Below are positions 1 through 5,654 of a DNA stretch of 8,658 bases, piece by piece. Positions within the stretch are counted from its first letter, which is position 1, and each line of letters opens with the position of its first letter. The stretch spans positions 1-8,658 of the forward strand of contig JASHYD010001265.1 of NCBI GenBank assembly GCA_030043175.1, given 5' to 3'. A program made the position numbers and the translations under genes. Below the pieces are notes generated by a model. That model was not told the origin of the DNA. It made no database searches and saw only the letters and a program-made list of their open reading frames with translations. This stretch comes from Xanthobacteraceae bacterium (lineage in GTDB: Bacteria > Pseudomonadota > Alphaproteobacteria > Rhizobiales > Xanthobacteraceae).

Positions 1-170
1 GAACTCCGTCCTGCATCATCTTCGCCCGCGCCTGAAAATTCTTTGGTCGGATCGAGCGCCATCTGTCGGGGCAAGAAAGTTACAGGTGACTTAGACTAAC
101 GGCGGCAATCGGCCGGACGGCCGGTCTGGCTCTTTTGCGAGAGCGGGGCACAAGCTCGCCCTCCTGCCCT

Positions 171-187
171 GCGGGGCAAGTCCCCGC
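171..187. repeat. GC-rich perfect hairpin
   Basis: GCGGGG (171-176) pairs with CCCCGC (182-187) around a five-base loop. Close by, GAGC (141-144) can pair with GCTC (154-157), and CGGCCGG occurs twice in tandem around 110-125. There is no T-run, so a canonical intrinsic terminator is unlikely. The hairpin lies just past the stop of the start-less minus-strand frame, so it could be the end signal of a decayed gene or a dispersed palindromic element. One copy does not decide between these. Confidence 0.4.
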
Positions 188-194
188 TACATCC

Positions 195-425
195 TCAATC
201 TCGTTTAGGATCTCTCCCGAGCCAAATGACGCGATGACCTTCATCAAAGCCATTATGGAACGTGGCACAAACCCTAATGGTGAACATACGCGCCTGGATT
301 TCCTCGGGACGAGATCCCCTGAGCATCTGCTTGAACGCGACGTAAGGCGCACTCTGTTCAGTGAAAAATCCAGGCCGGTATTGGCTGCCCTTGAGCGAAG
401 CGCACCCGAACCGAAGACCAATCAG
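195..425 (-). pseudogene. Start-less open frame, possible decayed gene
   Basis: Between an in-frame TAG (426-428) and a TGA (195-197) the minus strand is open for 76 codons. The translation has a balanced, protein-like composition rich in aromatic and acidic residues, including GFFTEQSAPYVAF, RPEEIQARMFTI and FDEGHRVIWLGRD. This differs from the Arg/Ser/Pro-rich alternative frames over the same bases. No ATG, GTG or TTG lies in the first 33 codons, and no frame continues it upstream without stops. I do not recognise the family. It could be the 3' remnant of a decayed gene or chance; confidence is low. Confidence 0.22.
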
Positions 426-745
426 CTAGGTAAGTTGGCGCCGCTCATGCTGCTCGACAGGCCGGATCCGTGATTGAATACCTCACCAGGATCAAAAATC
501 GTAGCTGCGGCGCGTGCAGGTCGACGCTCGGACACCAGGTCAAGTGCTCCACTATCGGCCCGTCAAGCCGCTGATGCGTGTCGCAGCATGGTTTTCAGAA
601 CGCCAATAGATCCGCCGTGGTCGATCCAAAACGGCATGCCGGCTGGGAGCGGCCACGGGCGAATGGGCAAGCTCTGGCGATTTCGGGGTCGGAGTAGATC
701 GTGGCGTCAGCATCAGCCGCGCCGTGAACAGGAGATCAGACCGCA

Positions 746-1747
746 ATGACCAAAGCCATCCGAATCCACGTCAATGGCGGTCCCGATGTCATGCGGTTCG
801 AGGACATCGAGCTGCCACCGCCAGGGCTAGGCGAAATCCGCATCCGTCATACCGCAATCGGGGTCAACTTCTCGGATATCAATATCCGGCGCGGTGGCTT
901 TTACCTCACGGCACCGCCAAGTTTTCCGATCATCCTGGGCAACGAGGCCGCTGGTGTCGTGGCTGCGGTCGGTGCCGGCGTCGCAGACGTTGAGGTCGGC
1001 GAGCGCGTAGCCTATGCCGGCGTCGGCGGACCATTCTATGAATCGACCGGCGCCTATGCTGAGGAACGCAACGTTCCCGCAGCGTGTTTAATCAGACTCC
1101 CGCGCGAGGTCTCGGACAGGCAAGCGGCCGCCTTGCTGGTCAAAGGCCTGACGGCATCGACCATTGTCAACCAAGTCTTTCGGCCGCGCCCCGGTCAAAC
1201 GATCCTCATTCACGCCGCGGCGAGCGGCGTGGCTCTCCTTCTCTGTCAGTGGTGCAAGCATGTCGGCGCCACAGTGATTGGCACCGTCGGTTCGCCCGAA
1301 AAGGCGCGTATCGCCGCCGCGCATGGCTGCGATCATGCCATTCTGTATCGCAACACTGATTTCGTGGCGAAAGTGAAAGCACTCGCTCCCAGCGGCGTCG
1401 ATGCTGTTTTCGACGGCGTCGGCAAGGACACGTTCCTGCGGTCGCTCGATTGTGTGCGGCCGTTCGGAATGCTCGTTAACTACGGCAACGCCTCAGGCCA
1501 TGTGCCGCCACTGGACCTTCTCTTACTCGCCAAGAAAGGATCGTTGTCGGTCGCGCGTCCCGGATTCCATCACTTGTTCAGCGCTGGCTGCACCCCTCAA
1601 ACCGCGGCCGACGAACTGTTCAAACTCGTCGATCAGGGCGTTATCAGCGAAAAAATCAGTTGCACCTACGCGCTGCGTGCTGCGGCGATGGCGCACCGCG
1701 ACGTTGAAGGGCGCAGCGCTATCGGCTCGGTGCTGTTGTTGCCGTGA
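746..1747 (+). CDS. Zinc-independent NADPH:quinone oxidoreductase (MDR/QOR family)
   Basis: This 333-residue protein has the usual length of the quinone oxidoreductase branch of medium-chain dehydrogenases/reductases. These cytosolic enzymes pass electrons from NADPH to quinones or reduce activated C=C bonds. The N-terminal GroES-like domain (about 1-125) has NFSDINIR (41-48), matching the family's NFxD motif, and LGNEAAGVV (64-72). The Rossmann domain follows (about 126-265), with VGSPEKA (181-187) and the late NYGNASG segment (245-251). The zinc-binding cysteines of alcohol dehydrogenases are absent, as expected for QOR. An oddity is that the family's AAxGGVG nucleotide loop reads AAASGVA (157-163), losing two glycines. 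The ATG is chosen because AGGAGA (730-735) lies ten bases upstream and the family's typical N-terminal strand starts here. It converges with the binding-protein gene, leaving 97 bases between the stops. Physiological substrate unknown. Confidence 0.93.
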   Translation: MTKAIRIHVNGGPDVMRFEDIELPPPGLGEIRIRHTAIGVNFSDINIRRGGFYLTAPPSFPIILGNEAAGVVAAVGAGVADVEVGERVAYAGVGGPFYESTGAYAEERNVPAACLIRLPREVSDRQAAALLVKGLTASTIVNQVFRPRPGQTILIHAAASGVALLLCQWCKHVGATVIGTVGSPEKARIAAAHGCDHAILYRNTDFVAKVKALAPSGVDAVFDGVGKDTFLRSLDCVRPFGMLVNYGNASGHVPPLDLLLLAKKGSLSVARPGFHHLFSAGCTPQTAADELFKLVDQGVISEKISCTYALRAAAMAHRDVEGRSAIGSVLLLP

Positions 1748-1803
1748 CATTCCCGCGAAGCCTGTTGACCTAGCAATGACAAAAGGTGGATCCATATCAT
1801 CCG

Positions 1804-1837
1804 CAGCGGCCAAGGTTCTGCACCGCCACAGCGGCCA
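1804..1837. repeat. Short direct repeat between convergent genes
   Basis: CAGCGGCCA occurs at 1804-1812 and again at 1829-1837, in the 97-base gap between the convergent oxidoreductase and binding-protein genes. No T-tailed hairpin is visible in this gap, so how the two transcripts end is unclear. The repeat may be chance in GC-rich DNA. Confidence 0.25.
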
Positions 1838-1844
1838 TCGATCC

Positions 1845-2831
1845 TCATTCAGTCTTGATATTGGCCAGCCGAATTACGTCGCCGTATTCTTCATATTGCT
1901 TGCGGATATGAGTGCCGAATTCGTCACCGCACACGCCAACTGGGTAGAGTCCGACGGCGACAAGCTTAGTCCGAATTTCAGGATTACTCATCGCGCCCGT
2001 CACCCAATCGGCCAGTTGGGCGACCTTTTCCTTCGGCGTTTTCGCCGGTGCAACAAGCCCGTACCAAATTTCCGCCTGGTACTCGCGAAAGCCGGATTCC
2101 GCCACGGTTGGTATCACTGGTAGGGCCTCGGTCCGTGTTCTCTCGCCCGTCGCAAGTGCGCGCAACGTGCCGGTCTTGAAATGTTCCGCAAAAGGTGAGT
2201 AGTCGCCGAATGCCGACATAACGTGCCCGCCCAAAAGGGCATTGACCGCGGGGACGGTCCCCCCAAAAGGAACGAAAATTATGTTGACGTTGGCGGCCTG
2301 CTTGAGGCGCTCAAACGCGATGTGGAACCCCGTCAGGGGACCGGAAGCCCCCATCGTCAACTCGCCTGGCTTCATACGTGCCGCGGTGAGGAGATCGCTA
2401 AGCGTGTGGTAAGGAGAGGCACTGTTTACGGCAAAAACAGAGGGCGACTGCCAGAGATAGCAAATGGGTTCAAAACTGGTCAGCGGATCGTAGGTGAGCT
2501 TTCGGACATGAGGGTTGATGACGAAGGAGTTTGAGACAATCAATACCGTATTGCCGTCGGGTGCTGCCCGCGACACCCCATCGGTTGCTAGCACCGTACC
2601 GGCCCCTGGGCGGCTCTCAACGAGGAAGGACGGGCCGCCAGTGCGGCCGATCTGGTCCGCAAGAAGACGGGACATAGTCTCGTTGATGCCGCCCGGCGCA
2701 TAAGGAACCACGATTCTGATGGGCCGCGCCTGGGACCAAGCATCATCGCGAGGAAACGGAATGCTTGATACGATGACAATGGCGAAAGCAAAAGCTGCCG
2801 CGTTGATAAAGCTTGGAGGCAGAATTTTCAT
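1845..2831 (-). CDS. Tripartite tricarboxylate transporter (Bug/TctC) periplasmic substrate-binding protein
   Basis: This 328-residue protein has the full length and layout of Bug-family extracytoplasmic receptors, which bind carboxylates or other small organics for TTT-type uptake or signalling. Residues 1-35 form a signal peptide: a short start, a hydrophobic core (11-25), and likely cleavage after AWSQA. The mature protein opens with RPIRIVVPYAPGG (36-48), the family's first strand and ligand loop. VESRPGAG (71-78) and AAPDGN (89-94) are equally typical. The ATG is supported by GGAGA (2838-2842) six bases upstream. No TctA or TctB membrane-subunit genes are visible, so it is an orphan receptor, common in this family. 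It lies 163 bases downstream of the monooxygenase-fold gene on the same strand and may share its transcript. The ligand cannot be read from sequence. Confidence 0.92.
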   Translation of the reverse strand: MKILPPSFINAAAFAFAIVIVSSIPFPRDDAWSQARPIRIVVPYAPGGINETMSRLLADQIGRTGGPSFLVESRPGAGTVLATDGVSRAAPDGNTVLIVSNSFVINPHVRKLTYDPLTSFEPICYLWQSPSVFAVNSASPYHTLSDLLTAARMKPGELTMGASGPLTGFHIAFERLKQAANVNIIFVPFGGTVPAVNALLGGHVMSAFGDYSPFAEHFKTGTLRALATGERTRTEALPVIPTVAESGFREYQAEIWYGLVAPAKTPKEKVAQLADWVTGAMSNPEIRTKLVAVGLYPVGVCGDEFGTHIRKQYEEYGDVIRLANIKTE

Positions 2832-2994
2832 CGGGTCTCTCCCTCTCCCTATACTCCACTACCATGCAATGCGCTTGAGCATCACTGACCCGATTCCACA
2901 ACGTTTCTGGGTCGCCGCATCCGATACTTCGCGCGCGGCCGCAGCAAATCTAATCGACAAATGAGCGAATTGTGACGCCCTGCCGTGTCTGTCG

Positions 2995-3306
2995 CTATCG
3001 CGCCTTAATGTTGAAGGCTATGGGCGACATGTGCCGCGCCACGCGCTTGGCGATCATGGGCGCGGTCGTCTCCCAGTACTTTTTAAAATGTGCCGTCGCG
3101 CGATGTGCCTCCAAGGCAGTTGCGTCATCGTAGACCTCGTAGAGGAACACGTGGTGTGGCTCACTGTCCTCGAACAGCACGTCGAACTGCCGGCAGCCCG
3201 GCTCCTTTACGCTCAATGCTGCGTTTTCCAGAATCGCCGCTTTGAATTTCTCGTATTCGGTCGGCACGATGTCGAGTTCGACCGCATTGATGTAGGGCGT
3301 AGGCAT
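2995..3306 (-). CDS. Antibiotic biosynthesis monooxygenase (ABM)-domain protein, putative quinol monooxygenase
   Basis: This 103-residue protein fits one ABM ferredoxin-like domain, the fold of small dimeric cofactor-free monooxygenases such as YgiN and of LsrG. The family hallmarks are visible: EPGCRQFDV (35-43), FLYEVYDD (54-61), the helix with EAHRATAHF (66-74) and the closing helix with TAPMI. The ATG at 3306 is preferred over the longer frame from 3339 because GAGGA (3313-3317) lies six bases upstream and the domain begins immediately. It is divergent from the DUF1772-like gene and upstream of the binding-protein gene on the same strand. A role in oxidising quinols or small electrophiles would suit the nearby quinone oxidoreductase, but that link is inference. 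The exact substrate is unknown. Confidence 0.88.
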   Translation of the reverse strand: MPTPYINAVELDIVPTEYEKFKAAILENAALSVKEPGCRQFDVLFEDSEPHHVFLYEVYDDATALEAHRATAHFKKYWETTAPMIAKRVARHMSPIAFNIKAR

Positions 3307-3312
3307 TGACAA

Positions 3313-3317
3313 TCCTC
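3313..3317 (-). promoter_or_regulatory. Ribosome binding site fixing the ABM gene start
   Basis: GAGGA on the minus strand sits six bases before the ATG at 3306. The alternative start at 3339 has no comparable site and would add 11 residues absent from the domain. Confidence 0.6.
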
Positions 3318-3528
3318 GGGTGTCGCGGACACGGCACAACGCTGCAGTTCACGCGGAGCAACAGCCGCATAAGCCCGCGGCGCACAGTATGGTCGCGCGC
3401 AATGGCTTGGACAAGGGCAAACGCGTTCTAACATCTGCTTATAACTCTTGCCTCACAGGGCAGCATGTTAACCAGGCGGAGGCTCCGCATTGCAAACCTA
3501 GCCGACAGGCTACGTAGAAATCGTGTCT

Positions 3529-3533
3529 GGAGA
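3529..3533 (+). promoter_or_regulatory. Ribosome binding site favouring the internal start of the DUF1772-like gene
   Basis: GGAGA lies nine bases before the ATG at 3543. The upstream in-frame ATG at 3465 has only a weak purine stretch before it and would add 26 Arg-rich residues ahead of the first membrane helix. Confidence 0.55.
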
Positions 3534-3542
3534 ATAGCCCTC

Positions 3543-4022
3543 ATGGCCGTCGTGCGCGTGCTGGCCGTCCTCGCGGTCTCTTTGTACCTGATCCCGGGCG
3601 GTGCGCACGTCCTGGAAATGTCCAACAAGCTGGCCCTGCCACCGGCAGATTATATGATTGTGCAGGGCATCTATGCCGGCTGGCATCACACGGCCTATGC
3701 CCTCCTAGCCGCGCTGGTGTTTACCATCGCGCACGCCATCGTAGCCTGGCGCTTACCCACTGCGCGCTGGCTGTCGCTCGGCGCTTTCCTTGCGCTTATC
3801 GCTAATCTCGCGGTTTTTTTCGCCTATACGTATCCAATAAACCTGCTCACCCAGAGCTGGACCGTCCCTCCCGAAAACCTCGAGATGGCCCGGCGTCAGT
3901 GGGAATATTCGCACGCCATCAATGCGGGCTTCGTTCTGCTGGCCTTGGTGTCGATCGTATCGGCCGTGCTAGCGAGTAGCTACGCTAGCGGAATGGCGAA
4001 CCGGGGATCAGACGCAGCTTAG
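3543..4022 (+). CDS. DUF1772-like four-helix integral membrane protein
   Basis: From the ATG at 3543 this is a 159-residue inner-membrane protein with four predicted helices, near residues 4-22, 47-69, 77-97 and 124-146. Between them are conserved-looking polar patches: LEMSNKLALPPADY (24-37) followed by GIYAGWH, then FFAYTYPINLLTQSWTVPP (92-110), then RRQWEYSHAINAG (117-129). The length, the four helices and the TYPxN/W followed by RRQWEYSHA pattern resemble DUF1772 (anthrone-oxygenase-like) proteins, an assignment made from memory. An upstream start at 3465 is possible and would give 185 residues. The gene diverges from the ABM gene; ABM and DUF1772 families both include small cofactor-free oxygenases, which makes the pairing suggestive but not proven. 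Biochemical role unknown. Confidence 0.8.
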   Translation: MAVVRVLAVLAVSLYLIPGGAHVLEMSNKLALPPADYMIVQGIYAGWHHTAYALLAALVFTIAHAIVAWRLPTARWLSLGAFLALIANLAVFFAYTYPINLLTQSWTVPPENLEMARRQWEYSHAINAGFVLLALVSIVSAVLASSYASGMANRGSDAA

Positions 4023-4482
4023 GCCGTGAATCCGCCTATAGCGCGGCCGGATGTCCCAGCCGTGCAGGCGGCGCGTCAATTGCCGATGTCCGCCGCGGAT
4101 CGTCATAGGGCCTCTTGTGAGGCTCCGCCGAACCTCCGGGCCGATTGAGCCTCGGCGGGATGGGCGATGGACGCGGACAGGCGACCGGCTCCGTGCGCAA
4201 CGCTGACGCTGCTCACCCCGCAATGCGTAACCCTGACGATATGGAAGATAGATTCGCAAAAATTGACGAGACGAGCGACCGACGATCGCGGGGCTCCGCG
4301 CTTCATTTGCTATGCACACGCACCAAAACGCGGGGAGCTAACCGGCCCGGCCCCAGGTATTCCAATTTGTCTGACGTTGCGCACCAGACCCACGACACCC
4401 GACCACTCCGCAACGGTGGTGCGGGCATTCACTAAACGTGGCATTCGGGCCATGCCTGCCCGGAGGCACGCTCTCATGACCG
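4023..4482. other. Intergenic region without a supported gene
   Basis: About 460 bases separate the DUF1772-like gene from the small membrane protein gene, which points toward it. Open frames on both strands lack ribosome binding sites, membrane segments or recognisable motifs, and they overlap one another. Visible structure is limited to a hairpin at 4108-4125, a second inverted pair CCGCCGA/TCGGCGG (4125-4131 with 4152-4158) and a five-base-pair stem at 4453-4468. None has a T-run. Confidence 0.5.
4108..4125. repeat. Hairpin downstream of the DUF1772-like gene
   Basis: GGGCCTC (4108-4114) pairs with GAGGCTC (4119-4125) across a TTGT tetraloop, with one G-U pair. It starts 86 bases after the stop at 4022. 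The lack of a following T-run argues against a canonical intrinsic terminator, but it could still mark the transcript end. The 3' arm can alternatively pair with GAGCC at 4147-4151. Confidence 0.3.
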
Positions 4483-4767
4483 TTATCGAGTTTGACCGTC
4501 GGGCCCAGTTGCAACGGGGGAAAGGAGAGCGCTTGCAAGCACCGCGAAAGGGCCGAAAATAGCACCCAGCCAATACCAAAACTTAGTGGAACGGCCTCGC
4601 CGTCCCGCAATCCAGCCGGAGAGGTAGGTAAATGCTGCGGTCAGAAGGAGCGCGGCAGCAAAGCCAATCATGGGTTTTCCCGTCGAGTAGATGATCACGC
4701 AAACGCAAAGGTAGGCAGATAGAACAACCGCAAGCAATGTCGCAGCAAAGTCAACCATATCGATCAC
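4483..4767 (-). CDS. Small three-helix membrane protein of unknown function
   Basis: This frame encodes 94 residues from a GTG start, or 91 from the ATG ending at 4758; neither start has a strong ribosome binding site. Three hydrophobic segments are clear, near residues 5-28, 34-54 and 64-84. A positively charged loop, GRRGRSTK (55-62), separates the second and third helices, so that loop probably faces the cytoplasm. The segment FWYWLGAIFGPFAVLASALLSP matches a pattern common to many small bacterial membrane proteins, in which a charged loop is followed by an aromatic LG..FGP helix, but I cannot name the family. It lies 108 bases downstream of the signal peptidase gene on the same strand and may be the last gene of that operon or have its own promoter. 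Confidence 0.68.
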   Translation of the reverse strand: MIDMVDFAATLLAVVLSAYLCVCVIIYSTGKPMIGFAAALLLTAAFTYLSGWIAGRRGRSTKFWYWLGAIFGPFAVLASALLSPVATGPDGQTR

Positions 4768-4875
4768 CGGCCTGGTCGATCATGAGACTGTCATGCGGCA
4801 TCCGCAGTCACTCTACAATCGGCACCGACGACAAATCCAGAACGCCGGTAGTAGAAGCTGCCCCATGAAAACTGC

Positions 4876-5625
4876 TCATCTGACGATCGCGAACAGGCGG
4901 CCCCAACGTACTGACCACGGCCAATTCCAGATGTGCCAAGCGGGCTCGTCATTACCGACCGAGAAGAAAATGATCTGGGCTTTGCCGATCAGATTCTCGA
5001 ACGGGACGTAGCCCACCGCCGGTACACGGCTGTCGGCTGAATCGTCGCGATTGTCTCCCATCATGAAATAGTGGCCGGGCGGAACCCGATATTCCTCCGT
5101 GTCGTCCAGAGGTCCGTCATCCTGCAGATCAAGCGTCCGGTAGGTCACTCCATTAGGCAACGTTTCGCGCCATCGCCGAACGCGCTCCGAAGTTCCATTT
5201 TCGTTATCGATAAAATCGTCAACTCGCTCGCGCTTGACCGGCGCACCGTTGATGTGGAGCACGCCGTCAACGACCTTGATGCGGTCGCCAGGCAGGCCGA
5301 TCACGCGTTTGATGTAGTCGATGGAATCGTCCCTCGGCAGTCGGAACACAACCACATCGCCGCGCTCGGGCATTGAGCCGAGGATACGGCCGGAGAACAG
5401 CGGCGGTGACAGGGGCAGGGAATAGTGGCTGTAGCCGTAGCTGTACTTCGATACAAACAGATAGTCGCCGACCAAAAGGGTCGCCTTCATGGACCCCGAG
5501 GGAATATTGAACGACTCGAACAGCAGAGTTCGCATCGCCAGAGCAATGAGCAAAACCTGGAGCGCGACCCAGCCGCCTCCTGCAAGCCCACCTTTGTTGC
5601 GTCCCTCTTGGGCAGATATGCTCAT
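4876..5625 (-). CDS. lepB: Signal peptidase I
   Basis: This inner-membrane Ser-Lys protease of 249 residues removes signal peptides from exported preproteins on the periplasmic face. One N-terminal membrane helix (about 19-35) leads into NIPSGSM (40-46), with nucleophile Ser45. YIKRVIGLPGDRI (104-116) supplies the general base Lys106, and MGDNRDDSADSR (189-200) is the conserved box E. KYSYGYSHYSLPLSPPLFSGR and the final IVR are typical of Bradyrhizobium-type LepB. The ATG at 5625 is chosen as matching the family N-terminus; its GAGAG site is only four bases upstream. A TTG at 5658 overlaps the hydrolase stop (TTGA) and would add 11 residues. The gene follows the hydrolase by 29 bases. The housekeeping copy usually lies with rnc and era, so this is probably a second paralogue (inference). 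Confidence 0.95.
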   Translation of the reverse strand: MSISAQEGRNKGGLAGGGWVALQVLLIALAMRTLLFESFNIPSGSMKATLLVGDYLFVSKYSYGYSHYSLPLSPPLFSGRILGSMPERGDVVVFRLPRDDSIDYIKRVIGLPGDRIKVVDGVLHINGAPVKRERVDDFIDNENGTSERVRRWRETLPNGVTYRTLDLQDDGPLDDTEEYRVPPGHYFMMGDNRDDSADSRVPAVGYVPFENLIGKAQIIFFSVGNDEPAWHIWNWPWSVRWGRLFAIVR

Positions 5626-5654
5626 CGGTCTCTCATCTTTCGATGATTTGAACG

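Larger units (their letters stand above)
1..745. other. Gene-poor region left of the oxidoreductase gene
   Basis: No intact gene is supported here. Open frames exist on both strands, but they lack ribosome binding sites, show no recognisable motif and have Arg/Ser/Pro-rich compositions typical of antisense reading of GC-rich DNA. The left 80 bases could be the edge of a neighbouring gene, but no frame there is convincing. Two things stand out: a start-less minus-strand frame with protein-like composition (195-425) and GC-rich inverted repeats around 105-187, both listed separately. The last bases before 746 carry the ribosome binding site of the oxidoreductase gene. I saw no clear promoter for it. 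Confidence 0.5.

Noticed and set aside
135..749. Two successive plus-strand open frames (135-473 and 474-749)
   Set aside because: No ribosome binding sites, no recognisable motifs, skewed composition; the second runs into the oxidoreductase start in another frame.
1748..1844. Bidirectional terminator between the convergent oxidoreductase and binding-protein genes
   Set aside because: No hairpin with a T-run on either strand; only a short direct repeat is present.
1401..2123. Long plus-strand frame of 240 codons across the end of the oxidoreductase gene
   Set aside because: It is an off-frame reading of the oxidoreductase 3' part and the antisense of the binding-protein gene; composition is Arg/Ser/Cys-rich with no domain.
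3437..3450. TATAAC as a -10 box for the DUF1772-like gene
   Set aside because: A -10-like hexamer is present in this stretch, but no acceptable -35 box lies at 16-18 bases upstream.
4167..4562. 131-codon plus-strand frame in the gap before the small membrane protein
   Set aside because: Overlaps competing frames on both strands, has no ribosome binding site or motif, and runs antisense into the better-supported membrane protein gene.
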